In this document: piece by piece, positions 8,011 to 17,756 of the stretch | Layout: every line of letters starts with the position of its first letter | Numbering within the stretch: position 1 is the first letter of the stretch | Assembly (NCBI RefSeq): GCF_030815125.1 | Contig: NZ_JAUSWH010000007.1 | Location: forward strand, 62,001-126,000 | DNA from: Allorhizobium paknamense | GTDB lineage: Bacteria > Pseudomonadota > Alphaproteobacteria > Rhizobiales > Rhizobiaceae | Length of the DNA: 64,000 nucleotides | Reading direction: 5' to 3' | Position numbers and translations under genes: made by a program | The notes under the pieces: model-generated | Seen by the model: the letters and a program-made list of their open reading frames with translations, nothing else | The model's database searches: none | Told to the model about the DNA's origin: nothing

Positions 8011-10743
8011 ATGCAGGCTCAGGATCATGTCGCGGTCATACTGGAAGGGGTCAGCCATGCCTATGGCACGGTGACGGCGCTGAAACCTCTCGGATTTTCG
8101 CTGGCGGCGGGCACACGGCTTGCCATCGTCGGGCCGGACGGGGTGGGCAAATCGACGCTGCTGGCGCTGATCGCCGGGGTGAAAAAGCGTCAGACCGGCA
8201 GTCTCCATGTGCTGTCGGCGGATATGGGCAAGAGCCGCCAGCGTCGGCGCGTGCAGCCGCGGATTGCCTATATGCCGCAAGGTCTGGGCAAGAACCTCTA
8301 TCCCAATCTGACCGTGGCGGAGAATATCGATTTCTTCGGCAGGCTGTTCGGCCATGGCGCTGCCGAGCGGGCACGCCGCAGTGCCATGCTGATGCGCGCG
8401 ACGGGGCTTTCTCCTTTCGCCGACCGGCTGATGGGCAAGCTTTCCGGCGGCATGAAGCAGAAGCTTGGCCTCTGCTGTGCACTGGTGCATGACCCGGATC
8501 TGCTGCTGCTGGATGAGCCGACCACCGGGGTCGATCCGTTGTCGCGGCGGCAGTTCTGGGATCTGGTGGAGAGCATTCAGGCCGCCCGTCCCGGACTGAC
8601 CGTGATCACCGCCACCTCGGATATGGAGGAGGCCGAGCGGTTTGGACGGGTGATGATGATCGATGCCGGGGTCATTCTCGCGGACGGCACGCCGGAGGCG
8701 CTTCGCAAGCAGGCGGCGGCCACCAGTCTGGAAGCCGCCTTCATCGCGCTTTTGCCGGAGGAGAAGCGGCAGGGCTATAACCCGAGCCGCGACCGGCTGC
8801 CACTGCCGCCTTCCGCCGAAATCGCCATCGAGGCGCATGGGTTGACGCGGCGGTTCGGCGCTTTCACCGCCGTCGATCATGTCGATCTTTCCATTCCGAA
8901 GGGAGAGATTTTCGGTTTTCTCGGCTCGAATGGCTGCGGCAAATCCACCACCATGAAAATGCTGACCGGCCTGCTGCCGATGAATGAAGGCGAGGCGAGG
9001 CTGTTCGGCGCGCCGGTCGATCCGGCCGATATCGAGGCGCGGCGGCGGGTTGGCTATATGTCCCAGGGCTTTTCGCTCTATGGCGAACTGACGGTGATGC
9101 AGAACCTGACCTTGCATGCGGCGATTTTCGACCTGACGGGCGCGGCGGCGGAGAAACGCATCGCCGAACTCACCGAGCGCTTCGGGCTTCAAGCCTATCT
9201 CCACCAGATTTCCGAGCAATTGCTGCTTGGTGTCCGCCAGCGCCTCCAGCTTGCCGTGGCGCTCATTCACGCACCCGATATCCTGATTCTTGACGAACCC
9301 ACCTCCGGTGTCGATCCGATTGCCCGCGACGGGTTCTGGAATGACCTCATCGCCCTGTCGCGGCAAAGCGGCGTGACGATCTTCATCTCCACCCATTTCA
9401 TGGCGGAGGCCGAGCGCTGTGACCGCATTGCCTTCATGCATGCGGGCAAGGTGATCGCGACCGGTGCGCCCGAGGCATTGAAGGCGCAAACCGGGGCGGC
9501 AAGCCTGGACGATGCCTTCATCGCCTTCATGCGCCGGGGCGGGCGAGACGTCGAGGAAAAGCCGGAAACCTCGGATTTCTCCAGTGAGACCGCAGCGTCT
9601 TCCCGGATGCCGCAGGGGCGGGCGTTCTCGCTCGGGCGTCTTCTGGCCTATAGCCGCCGCGAGGCGATGGAACTGGTGCGCGACAATATCCGCCTCGGCT
9701 TCGCGCTCATCGGCACGGCACTCCTGATGCTGATCTTCAGCTATGGCCTGACGCTCGATGTCGATCACCTGAAATTCGCGGTGCTGGACCGCGACCAGAG
9801 CGCGGAAAGCCGCGCCTATATCGATGCCTATGCCGCGTCCCCGGCCTTTACCCTGACGGGCCGGATCGCCAGCGAGGCTGGCGTGGTGAATGCCCTACGC
9901 GGCAACCGTGTGATGATGGTGCTGGATATTCCGGAAAAATTCGGCGCGGATCTGCGGGCCGGCCGCACGCCTGCCGTTCTCGCCATGATGGATGGCGCCA
10001 TGCCCTTCCGGGCGGAGACGGCGCTTGGCTATATTTCCGGCGCCCACCAGCGTTATCTGGAAGAACTGGCCCGGCTTTCCGGCGGTACGGTTCGCGCCGC
10101 AGCTTCCGTGGAGATGCGTTATCGCTACAATCAGGCCTTTCTCTCCATAGAGGCCATGGTGCCTGCGGTGATTGCGCTGCTTCTGGTCTTCATTCCCTCC
10201 ATTCTGACAGCGCTTGGCGTCGTCTCGGAGAAGGAAATGGGCTCGATCAGCAATCTCTATGTCACGCCCGTCACCAAGCTTGAATTCCTGCTGGGCAAGC
10301 AGGTGCCCTATGTGGCGATCGGACTTATCAACTATCTGATCCTCGTGTTGATGGCGGTCTTCCTCTTTGGCGTGCCATTGAAGGGGTCCTTCCTCGGCCT
10401 GACGCTGGCGGCCTTTGTCTATGTGCTTTCCACCACGGCCATCGGCATTTTCAGTTCCACCTTTACCTCCACGCAGGTGGCGGCCCTTTTTGTGACTGCC
10501 ATCGGGGTGATGATGCCGGCCACCCAGTTTTCCGGCCTGTTGCAGCCGGTTTCCACCCTGGATGGGGCGGGAAAGCTCATCGGCACGGTCTTCCCCGCCA
10601 CCTATTTCATGCGCGCCAGTGTCGGCGGCTTCACCAAGGGGCTGGGTTTTGCCGATCTTGCCGGCTTCCTCTGGCCGCTTCTTCTCTGCTGGCTGGTGCT
10701 GCTTGCGGCGGGCTGGCTGTTTCTTCGCAAGCAGGAGCGCTGA
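8011..10743 (+). CDS. Fused double-ATPase/permease ABC transporter, RbbA-type
   Basis: A 910-residue protein, close to the length of Escherichia coli RbbA (ribosome-associated ATPase). Two nucleotide-binding domains are followed by a membrane domain. NBD1 (about 1-260) has GPDGVGKST, LSGGMKQKLGL and LLLLDEPTTGVDP. NBD2 (about 270-515) has GSNGCGKSTT, a degenerate signature LLLGVRQRLQL instead of LSGGQ, and LILDEPTSGVDP. The C-terminal part (about 560-905) is an ABC2-type permease with a large extracytoplasmic loop and five or six membrane segments. Together with the adaptor before it and the permease after it, it should form an exporter. Whether it also binds ribosomes cannot be read from sequence. 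Confidence 0.9.
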   Translation: MQAQDHVAVILEGVSHAYGTVTALKPLGFSLAAGTRLAIVGPDGVGKSTLLALIAGVKKRQTGSLHVLSADMGKSRQRRRVQPRIAYMPQGLGKNLYPNLTVAENIDFFGRLFGHGAAERARRSAMLMRATGLSPFADRLMGKLSGGMKQKLGLCCALVHDPDLLLLDEPTTGVDPLSRRQFWDLVESIQAARPGLTVITATSDMEEAERFGRVMMIDAGVILADGTPEALRKQAAATSLEAAFIALLPEEKRQGYNPSRDRLPLPPSAEIAIEAHGLTRRFGAFTAVDHVDLSIPKGEIFGFLGSNGCGKSTTMKMLTGLLPMNEGEARLFGAPVDPADIEARRRVGYMSQGFSLYGELTVMQNLTLHAAIFDLTGAAAEKRIAELTERFGLQAYLHQISEQLLLGVRQRLQLAVALIHAPDILILDEPTSGVDPIARDGFWNDLIALSRQSGVTIFISTHFMAEAERCDRIAFMHAGKVIATGAPEALKAQTGAASLDDAFIAFMRRGGRDVEEKPETSDFSSETAASSRMPQGRAFSLGRLLAYSRREAMELVRDNIRLGFALIGTALLMLIFSYGLTLDVDHLKFAVLDRDQSAESRAYIDAYAASPAFTLTGRIASEAGVVNALRGNRVMMVLDIPEKFGADLRAGRTPAVLAMMDGAMPFRAETALGYISGAHQRYLEELARLSGGTVRAAASVEMRYRYNQAFLSIEAMVPAVIALLLVFIPSILTALGVVSEKEMGSISNLYVTPVTKLEFLLGKQVPYVAIGLINYLILVLMAVFLFGVPLKGSFLGLTLAAFVYVLSTTAIGIFSSTFTSTQVAALFVTAIGVMMPATQFSGLLQPVSTLDGAGKLIGTVFPATYFMRASVGGFTKGLGFADLAGFLWPLLLCWLVLLAAGWLFLRKQER

Positions 10744-10744
10744 T

Positions 10745-11878
10745 ATGGCAAGGGGTTTCGATGTCAGAACGGTTCTGGCGCTGCTGAAGAAGGAGATCAT
10801 CGGCCTCGCCCGCGACAGGGTGCTGATGGCCATGGTGGTCTATGCCTTCACGCTGGCGATCTATACCCAGGCCACCGGCCTGTCGCATGATCTGCGCAAT
10901 GCCTCCATCGGCGTGGTGGATCGGGATGTGTCGCAATTGTCCACCGCCATTCTTGCGGGCCTTTTGCCGCCGCGCTTTCGCACGCCGGTGGCGATTGCCC
11001 CGCAGCAGGTGGACAAGGTGATGGATCGCGGGCAACTGACCTTCGTTCTCGACATTCCGGAGAATTTCCAGGCCGATGTGCTGGCGGGTCGCAGCCCGCG
11101 GCTGCAATTGCTCATTGATGCCACGGCGCTGATGCAGGCGGGCATCGGGGCGGGCTATATCCAGCAGATCGTGGCGCAGGAAGTGGCCTCCTATGGCACG
11201 CGGGCCGGTATCTCGACCGCGCAGCCGGTGACGGTTCAAACCCGCTTCGCCTTCAATCAGGGGCTCAATTCCGAATGGTTTTCCGGCACCATGGGCCTCA
11301 TCAACAATATCACCATGCTGGCCATTCTGCTGGCCGGTGCTGCCCTGGTGCGCGAGAGGGAGCACGGCACGCTCGAACATCTGCTGGTCATGCCGGTCAG
11401 GCCGCTGGAAATCATGATGAGCAAGCTCATCGCCAACGGGCTGGTCATCCTGGTGATGAGCCTTCTTGCCATTCTGCTTATTCTCGGTCGCCTGCTCGGC
11501 ATGCCGATTTCCGGTTCCCTCGGCCTCTATGCCGCCGGCATGGTGCTTTACCTGTTCTTCGCCACCTCGCTTGGCCTGTTTCTCGGCACGGTGTCGCGCA
11601 GCATGCCGCAAATGGCCTTGCTTTTCATCCTCACCGCGCTGCCGATGAATATTCTCTCCGGCGGCTTCACGCCCATTGAGAGCCAGCCGCAATGGCTGCA
11701 AAACGCCATGCAGCTCTCGCCCTCCACCCATTTCGTGGCCTTCTCGCAAGCCATTCTCTATCGCGGTGCGGGCTTTGATGTGGTGTGGCCGCAATATGCG
11801 GCCACCTTCGGCATTGGCCTGATTTTCTTCCTGTTCAGTCTGAGCCGCTTCAGAAGCTTCATTGCCGCGCAGCAATGA
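10745..11878 (+). CDS. ABC2-type exporter permease, YhhJ-like
   Basis: Inner-membrane permease, 377 residues, close to the length of YhhJ. The ATG at 10745 follows the rbbA-like stop by one base and has AGGAG seven bases upstream, so the longer frame opening at 10562 is rejected. It has one N-terminal membrane segment, a large periplasmic region (about 45-170), then five membrane segments with the ABC2 motifs REREHGTLEHLLVMPVRP and MNILSGGFTPIES. Its architecture repeats that of the C-terminal membrane domain of the preceding gene. It ends 3 bases from the convergent permease gene. Confidence 0.92.
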   Translation: MARGFDVRTVLALLKKEIIGLARDRVLMAMVVYAFTLAIYTQATGLSHDLRNASIGVVDRDVSQLSTAILAGLLPPRFRTPVAIAPQQVDKVMDRGQLTFVLDIPENFQADVLAGRSPRLQLLIDATALMQAGIGAGYIQQIVAQEVASYGTRAGISTAQPVTVQTRFAFNQGLNSEWFSGTMGLINNITMLAILLAGAALVREREHGTLEHLLVMPVRPLEIMMSKLIANGLVILVMSLLAILLILGRLLGMPISGSLGLYAAGMVLYLFFATSLGLFLGTVSRSMPQMALLFILTALPMNILSGGFTPIESQPQWLQNAMQLSPSTHFVAFSQAILYRGAGFDVVWPQYAATFGIGLIFFLFSLSRFRSFIAAQQ

Positions 11879-11881
11879 AGC

Positions 11882-12799
11882 TCATCGCTTCAGAGAGCGC
11901 GGATCCAGCGCATCGCGAATGCCGTCGCCGATATAGTTGACGCTGAGCACGGTGAGCGAAATGGCAAGCCCCGGCCAGATCACCCGCGAGGGTGTCAATT
12001 GCAGGAAGCTCACGCCATCATAGAGCAGCCGTCCCCAGGTGGGAAAATCGGAAGGAAAGCCGAGGCCGAGAAAGCTCAGCGCCGATTCGGTGATGATGGC
12101 GGAGGCAATGCCGAGCGTGGCCGAGACCATGATGGAGCTCAGCACATTTGGCAGGATATGTTTGAGGATGACGCGATATTCCCGCATGCCGGAGGATTTT
12201 GCCGCCAGAATGAACTCCTGGGATTTCACCGTCAGCACATCGCCGCGCACGATGCGGGCCGTGTGCATCCAGCTTGTGATGCCGATGACGGTGACGATCA
12301 GGATGAAGATGCCGGTTTCCGGCCCGAAGGCGGCGCGCAGCGGATCGCGAAACAGCATGGTGATGACCAGCAGCAGCGGCAGAATGGGCAGCGCCAGGAA
12401 AAGATCGGTCAGCCGCATCAATGGCCCGTCGATCCGGCGGAAATAGCCGGCCAGCACCCCTACCAGCGTGCCGACGAAGAGCGAGATCAGCATGGCGGTG
12501 ATGCCGACGGCCAGCGAGATCTGTCCGCCTGCCAGCACCTGTGCGAAGAGGTCGTGGCCCAGATTGTCGGTGCCAAACGGATGGGCCAGGGACGGTCCTT
12601 GGTTCTTGTCGCGGATATTGATCTTGTTCGGATCTATCGTGTGGATCAGTGGCCCGATATAGACCGCCAGCACGATGAAGATGAAAACGATCAGCCCCAC
12701 CACGCCGCCGGTATGGCGGCGGAACTGGCCCCAGAGCTGACCGAAAAAGGATTGCGGGCGCGGCATCTGGCTTGCCGGAGCAACAGCGGCATCAGTCAT
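11882..12799 (-). CDS. Dpp/Opp-type ABC importer permease, DppC-like (second system)
   Basis: Inner-membrane permease, 305 residues from the ATG at 12799. This start overlaps the upstream permease stop by 8 bases and has GAGGAT just upstream; the frame opening at 12841 lies inside the neighbour. It shows PFGTDNLGHDLFAQVLAGGQ (family L-G-T-D-x-x-G-R-D motif, with H replacing R) and the coupling region SQEFILAAKSSGMREYRVILK. The C terminus ends LDPRSLKR, as usual. It belongs to the importer whose binding proteins lie at 13.9-17.5 kb and whose fused ATPase is on the other strand at 18.97 kb. Confidence 0.94.
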   Translation of the reverse strand: MTDAAVAPASQMPRPQSFFGQLWGQFRRHTGGVVGLIVFIFIVLAVYIGPLIHTIDPNKINIRDKNQGPSLAHPFGTDNLGHDLFAQVLAGGQISLAVGITAMLISLFVGTLVGVLAGYFRRIDGPLMRLTDLFLALPILPLLLVITMLFRDPLRAAFGPETGIFILIVTVIGITSWMHTARIVRGDVLTVKSQEFILAAKSSGMREYRVILKHILPNVLSSIMVSATLGIASAIITESALSFLGLGFPSDFPTWGRLLYDGVSFLQLTPSRVIWPGLAISLTVLSVNYIGDGIRDALDPRSLKR

Positions 12800-13802
12800 A
12801 GCGGATCCTCGGGTCGAGAATGCCGTAGAGCACGTCGGCAATCAGGTTGAACAGCACGATCAGCACGGCGAAAATGAAGGTCAGCGTCTGCACCAGCGGC
12901 AGGTCGCCGGCCTGAATGGCGGTGATCAGCAATTGGCCGAGCCCGTTGACCCGGAAGATCTGCTCGGTGATGATGGCGCCGGAAAAGATGGTCGGCACCC
13001 CGAGCGCAATCACCGTGACCACCGGGATCAGGCTGTTGCGCAGCACATGCACGAGCAGCACGGTCTTTTCCTTCACGCCTTTGGCGCGGGCGGTGCGCAC
13101 ATAATCCTGATGCAGGTTGTCCAGCATCGAGGCGCGCACGAAGCGGCTGATCTGCGAGGTGTTATAAAGCGTCAGCACCAGCACCGGCAGGAACATCTGC
13201 TTTACTTGAAGCACGAAGCTGTCCCAGTCGCGCACCACGAGGTTGGTGTCATAGACGGACGGGAACCAGTGGAGGGTGGAGGAAAAGATAACGATCAGCA
13301 CCACGCCGGTGAAGAAGGTGGGCACGGAATAGCCGACCATGGAGATGAAGGTGCCGATCTGGTCGAAGATCGAATATTGCCGATAGGCCGAAATCACGCC
13401 GATCGGGATGGCCAGCAGCACGCCGAACAGATAAGCGAGCCCCACCACCCAGAGTGTCTGCGGCAGGCGCTGGATGATCAGGTCCACCACCGGGCTGCGG
13501 GTGGTCCAGGAGAGAATGCGCAGCCGGTTCGGATCGCCGATGCTGATGCCTGTCACCTGTTGCAGAATGTTCAGCGGCTCATTGACGAAGAACTGGTAGA
13601 GCCATTTGACGAATTGCACGTAAAGCGGCTGGTCTATGCCGAGTGCCGCCCGCATTTCCGCCCGCACTTCCGGCGGAATGGTCAGCGGCAATTCACCCAG
13701 CGGATTGCTGGGCGCCATGGCCAGAAGCGCGAAGATAATGAAACTGATGGCCAACAGGGTCGGGATCGCAAAGAGCAATCGCCGGATCGTATAGGTAAAC
13801 AT
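12792..13802 (-). CDS. Dpp/Opp-type ABC importer permease, DppB-like (second system)
   Basis: Inner-membrane permease, 336 residues. The ATG at 13802 has GGAAAGG seven bases upstream. The N-terminal membrane anchor RRLLFAIPTLLAISFIIF is followed by a periplasmic loop longer than in the minimal DppB. The coupling loop DYVRTARAKGVKEKTVLLVH and the end ILDPRIRYD follow the family. A strong hairpin separates it from the upstream binding-protein gene, suggesting lower expression of the permeases than of the binding protein. Confidence 0.94.
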   Translation of the reverse strand: MFTYTIRRLLFAIPTLLAISFIIFALLAMAPSNPLGELPLTIPPEVRAEMRAALGIDQPLYVQFVKWLYQFFVNEPLNILQQVTGISIGDPNRLRILSWTTRSPVVDLIIQRLPQTLWVVGLAYLFGVLLAIPIGVISAYRQYSIFDQIGTFISMVGYSVPTFFTGVVLIVIFSSTLHWFPSVYDTNLVVRDWDSFVLQVKQMFLPVLVLTLYNTSQISRFVRASMLDNLHQDYVRTARAKGVKEKTVLLVHVLRNSLIPVVTVIALGVPTIFSGAIITEQIFRVNGLGQLLITAIQAGDLPLVQTLTFIFAVLIVLFNLIADVLYGILDPRIRYD

Positions 13803-13833
13803 GAAAAAGCCTTTCCGGCCGCAACGAAAAGCA

Positions 13834-13861
13834 GGCCGGGCTTTGTCAAAAAAGCCCGGCC
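13834..13861 (-). promoter_or_regulatory. Intercistronic hairpin between binding protein and permease genes
   Basis: A perfect 11-base stem, GGCCGGGCTTT and its complement, with a 6-base loop, starting 7 bases after the binding-protein stop on the minus strand. The 5' arm is followed by extra Ts within the loop on the minus strand. Such hairpins commonly stabilise or partly terminate mRNA so that binding protein is made in excess; that role is inferred here. Confidence 0.65.
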
Positions 13862-13868
13862 GCTGGTC

Positions 13869-15578
13869 TTACTTCTTGCGCGTCCAGTCCTGGATGTTCC
13901 AGGTTTCCGCATCCCAGCCGGTTGGCTTGATGTTCTGCAGCTTGATCGAATAGGCCGAAGGCTGGCCGCGATAGACGAGCGGGATGTGCACGAAATCTTC
14001 GGTCAGCATGTCGTTCAGCTTTTTCACCAGCGCTGCGCGGTCTTCGAGCTTCACGGTCTTGGTCAGTTCGGTGGCGAGCTTGTCATAGTCCGGATTGCAG
14101 TAACGCGGCATGTTTTCGCCCTGCCAGCCGTTCTTGGGCGAGGGTGCCTTGTCGCACATCCACTGCACCATATAGGGCTCGGGGTCAGTGCCGTCGAAAT
14201 TGTTGGTGTACATTTCGAGGTCGGCATAGAACTTCTGGAAGGTGTCGGGGCTTGCCGGATCGCCGCCGAAGAAGACGGAGGCCGAGACATTGCGCAATTC
14301 GACATTGACGCCGATCTGCGCCCACATGTCCTTCACCAGCGCCTGGGTGGCCTGGCGGACGGAGTTGGTGGAGGTCTGGTAGAGGAAGGACAGCTTTACG
14401 CCGCCCTTGGCGCGAATGCCATCCGGGCCTTTCTTCCAGCCGGCATCGTCCAGCAGCTTGTTGGCGCCTTCGATGTCCTGTTTCAGGCACCAGCTGTCAT
14501 TCTTGGTGGAGACATAGGCGTCCGGGCCGGGCACGATGTTGCAGGTTGCCTTGCCGGCGGCGCCATAGCCTGCTTCGACGATGATGTCGCGGTCGATGGC
14601 CAGCGCCAGCGCCTTTCGCACCGCCGGATCGGAGAAGGCCGGATGCGGGCCGCCTTCCTTGGTGGAGCGCTTGTCGCCAAGCGCCGGATCGGGGTTGGTC
14701 AGGTTGATGTTGATACGCTCCACCTGGCTGCCGAAGGCGGTCTGCACGGTGCCCTTGCCGGCGGCCAGCAGGGTTTCAAGCACTTCCGGCTCCACCTGCA
14801 TGTTCCAGGCATAGTCGTATTCGCCGGTTTCCAGCACGGCCCGGGCCGCCGACAGCGCATCGCCGCCGCCCTTCAGCGTGGCGGTGGCAAAGGAGGGCTT
14901 GGCCGGGTCGCGGTAATTCTCGTTGGCGACGAAGGTGATCACGTCATTCGGCTTGAACTCCTTCACCTTGAAGGGGCCGGTGCCGATGGGGCCGAAATTG
15001 GCGCTGGTGCATTCCGGGGCCTTGGGGCCCAGGCAATCCTTGAACTGGGCCTTCTGGATGACCGGCGACAGCGAACCGACAAAGGCGGTATAGGGATAGG
15101 GCTTCGGGGCCGAGAAGGTCACCTTGACCGTCTGCGGATCGAGCGCCTCGACGGTCTTCACGCCTTCGAATTTGGATTTCTGGGCGCAGCCGCCGCCATC
15201 CGCCGTGCAGTACTGCCAGGTGAAGACCACGTCATCGGCGGTAAACGCCGAGCCGTCCGACCACTTGATGCCCGGCTTGATCTTCCAGGTGATGGTGGTG
15301 AGATCGGCGGAAACGCCGCCATTTTCCACGGTTGGGACATCCACCGCCAGCCGCGGGAAAATATTGCCCTTCTCGTCGAAACCGGCCAGCGGCTCCAGCA
15401 CCATGGCAGAGGCATATTGCTCCTTGGTGCCGCCGGACAGGTAGATGTTCATGGTGGAGACGGCCTGCCAGAACAGGATCTTCAGATCGCCGTCCGCCCC
15501 TCGCTCAGCCTTTGCCGGCGCGCCCGCCACCATGAGCGCTGCCGCCGACGCGGCCAGCATAACCCCGAATTTACGCAT
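13869..15578 (-). CDS. Dpp/Opp-type extracytoplasmic solute-binding protein (copy 1)
   Basis: Periplasmic solute-binding protein, cluster C/SBP_bac_5 type, 569 residues. A Sec signal peptide is clear (MRKFGVMLAASAAALMVAGA, cleavage likely after AKA). The mature N terminus DLKILFWQAVSTMNIYLSGG and the internal DDVVFTWQYC and KPGIKWSDGSAFTADD blocks are family-like. Four or more Cys residues are present, including pairs near CTADGGGC. It is a close paralogue of the next gene (shared blocks such as KILFWQAVS, CNIVPGPDAY/CNIIPAPDIY and VFFGGDPASPDT). Substrate is probably a peptide or modified amino acid given the neighbouring M20 hydrolase. Confidence 0.93.
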   Translation of the reverse strand: MRKFGVMLAASAAALMVAGAPAKAERGADGDLKILFWQAVSTMNIYLSGGTKEQYASAMVLEPLAGFDEKGNIFPRLAVDVPTVENGGVSADLTTITWKIKPGIKWSDGSAFTADDVVFTWQYCTADGGGCAQKSKFEGVKTVEALDPQTVKVTFSAPKPYPYTAFVGSLSPVIQKAQFKDCLGPKAPECTSANFGPIGTGPFKVKEFKPNDVITFVANENYRDPAKPSFATATLKGGGDALSAARAVLETGEYDYAWNMQVEPEVLETLLAAGKGTVQTAFGSQVERININLTNPDPALGDKRSTKEGGPHPAFSDPAVRKALALAIDRDIIVEAGYGAAGKATCNIVPGPDAYVSTKNDSWCLKQDIEGANKLLDDAGWKKGPDGIRAKGGVKLSFLYQTSTNSVRQATQALVKDMWAQIGVNVELRNVSASVFFGGDPASPDTFQKFYADLEMYTNNFDGTDPEPYMVQWMCDKAPSPKNGWQGENMPRYCNPDYDKLATELTKTVKLEDRAALVKKLNDMLTEDFVHIPLVYRGQPSAYSIKLQNIKPTGWDAETWNIQDWTRKK

Positions 15579-15777
15579 ATTTCGCTGTTCCCCTCTGGTT
15601 GTTATGAACCCTGCCGATTGTCCTGAGAAGCGCCCGGAAGGTCCGGACGCTGCACAGCAAAGGTTGCGTGCTTCATCTTTTTATGCAACCTTGAACAAGC
15701 GGCTGGATGGCTGTTTTGCACAAATTTTGAGCTATCTAATCATACGATTATTTTTCGTTCAAGGGCGAAAATTGCTT

Positions 15778-17478
15778 CTATTTGCGCCGCGACCAGTCTG
15801 CCGCATTCCACAATTGCGAATCCCACGGATTGAGGATGGCGCCCTGCAGCCGGTTGGAAACGGCGGACGGTTCGCCGCGGTTGACGATGGGAATGACCAG
15901 TCCGTCATTGACGATCATGTCGTTCAGCTGCCGGATGAGCGCTGCGCGCGCTTCCAGTCCCGCCGTGCCGCGCAACTGCTTGACCAGCATGTCGTAGGCG
16001 GGGTCGCAGTAGCGGGCGATATTGCCGCCCTGCCAGTTGCTGGCAGGCGAGGGGATCTTGTCGCAGGTGAAATCCGCCATGAATTTTTCGGGATCGGTGC
16101 TTTCGAAGCCGCTCGCATACATCTGCACGTCCGCGTAGAATTTCTGGTAGGTGTCGGGGCTTGCCGGATCACCGCCGAAGAACACCGAGGCGGGGACGTT
16201 GCGCAATTCGGTTTCCACCCCGATCTGCGACCACATGTCCTTCACCAGCACCTGCGTTCCCTGGCGCACCGAATTGGTGGTGGTGAGAAAGAGAAGCGAA
16301 AGCCGGACGCCGCCTTTCACGCGCACGCCATCCGCTCCCTTCTTCCAGCCGGCCTTGTCGAGAAGGGCGTTGGCCTCCTCCAGGTTCTGGCTGCCGCACC
16401 AGGCCTTGGCCTTGGACGCGTAGATATCCGGCGCGGGAATGATGTTGCAGGTCGGCGTACCAAGCGGTCCATAGCCTGCTTCGACGATCACGTCGCGGTC
16501 TATGGCCAGCGCCAGCGCCCGGCGTACATTCGGGTCCGACAGGATCGGGTGCAGGCCCGCCTCCTGGGTGGAGCGTTTTGCGCTAAGCGACGGATCGACG
16601 GCGTAAGGATTGAGCTGGATGCGTTCCACCGTGGAACTGAAGGCGGTGGTCAGCGTGCCCTTGCCTTCCGCCACCAGCTTTTCCACCAGTTCCGGCTCGA
16701 TCACCGTGTTCCAGGCGAAATCATATTCGCCGCTTTGCAGCACGGCCTGCGCTGCCGACAGCGCATCGCCGCCGCCCTTCAGGGTCACGCTGGCAAAGGC
16801 AGGCTTGGCCGGATCGCGATAATGCGGATTGGCCGCGAAGGTCACCACGTCGTTGGCCTTGAAATCCTTGACCACAAAGGGGCCGGTGCCGTGCGGGGCG
16901 AAATTCGCCTCGGTGCATTGTGGCGCCTTTTCGCCCAGGCAATCCTTGAACTGCGCCTTCTGGATGATCGGCGACAGCGCTCCGACAAAGGCGTTGTAGG
17001 GATAGGGCTTCGGGCTGTCGAAGGTGATTTTCACCGTCAGCGGGTCGATCGCCTCGACCGTTTTCACGCCATCGAACTTGGCCTTTTCGGCGCAGCCACC
17101 GCCCGGTGCCGTGCAATAGCGCCAGGTGAAGACCACATCCTCGGCGGTGAGCGGCGTGCCGTCCGACCAGGTCAGGCCGGATTTCAGGCTCCAGGTGATG
17201 CTTGTGCCGTCTGCGGCAAGGCCGCCATTCTCCTTGGTCGGAATGGTGGTGGCGAGACGGGGAAACAGCTCGCCCTTCTCGTTGAAGCCCGCCAGCGGCT
17301 CGATCACCAGCGAGGCGGCATAGACCTCCTTGCTGCCCCCGGAGAGATAGGGGTTGAGGTTGGAAACCGCCTGCCAGAACAGGATTTTCACATCGCCATC
17401 CGTGCCGCGTTCGGCGAGCGCCGGAAGCGGCGACACCATCAGGACGGCAAGCGTTGCGAGCGATAGGGTGCGTTTCAT
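15778..17478 (-). CDS. Dpp/Opp-type extracytoplasmic solute-binding protein (copy 2)
   Basis: Paralogue of the downstream binding protein, 566 residues, with its own signal peptide (MKRTLSLATLAVLMVSPLPA, likely cleaved after ALA) and the same ERGTDGDVKILFWQAVSNLN mature start. Conserved blocks run the full length, with divergence spread evenly, indicating an old tandem duplication. The 199 bases between the two genes (15579-15777) show no gene or strong hairpin and could carry a separate promoter for copy 1. Two receptors for one permease pair would widen substrate range; this is inference. Confidence 0.93.
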   Translation of the reverse strand: MKRTLSLATLAVLMVSPLPALAERGTDGDVKILFWQAVSNLNPYLSGGSKEVYAASLVIEPLAGFNEKGELFPRLATTIPTKENGGLAADGTSITWSLKSGLTWSDGTPLTAEDVVFTWRYCTAPGGGCAEKAKFDGVKTVEAIDPLTVKITFDSPKPYPYNAFVGALSPIIQKAQFKDCLGEKAPQCTEANFAPHGTGPFVVKDFKANDVVTFAANPHYRDPAKPAFASVTLKGGGDALSAAQAVLQSGEYDFAWNTVIEPELVEKLVAEGKGTLTTAFSSTVERIQLNPYAVDPSLSAKRSTQEAGLHPILSDPNVRRALALAIDRDVIVEAGYGPLGTPTCNIIPAPDIYASKAKAWCGSQNLEEANALLDKAGWKKGADGVRVKGGVRLSLLFLTTTNSVRQGTQVLVKDMWSQIGVETELRNVPASVFFGGDPASPDTYQKFYADVQMYASGFESTDPEKFMADFTCDKIPSPASNWQGGNIARYCDPAYDMLVKQLRGTAGLEARAALIRQLNDMIVNDGLVIPIVNRGEPSAVSNRLQGAILNPWDSQLWNAADWSRRK

Positions 17479-17756
17479 GAACTGCCTCTTTCTTCGGGGC
17501 GGAAGGATTTGCCTCTGTGTAATCAGTCAGCCTTGTCCCGCCGATTCAAGGGGGCTTTTGCTCTTCATCTGCGGGTGCGGAGGATAATTTTTCAAGCATA
17601 GCTTATTTTTTGCGCTCTGCACCTTGTGGCCTGTTTTTTGTTCAGGAGGCCGCTTTCGATCTTGCCAAGCGGCGAAATTCGCGGTCTGTTGCAGCTTCGA
17701 CGGGCGTCCGGCCTTGCGGCGCCTCGATGAACGGGAACAGCATAAAAGAGGTTTTC

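Noticed and set aside
12933-15626. An 897-residue plus-strand open frame opposite the permease and binding-protein genes
   Set aside because: Antisense shadow of high-GC genes with strong protein-family matches; His/Gly/Arg-rich composition, no domain and no ribosome site.
15445-17466. A 673-residue plus-strand open frame opposite binding protein copy 2
   Set aside because: Same type of antisense shadow; the minus-strand frame has a signal peptide and family motifs.
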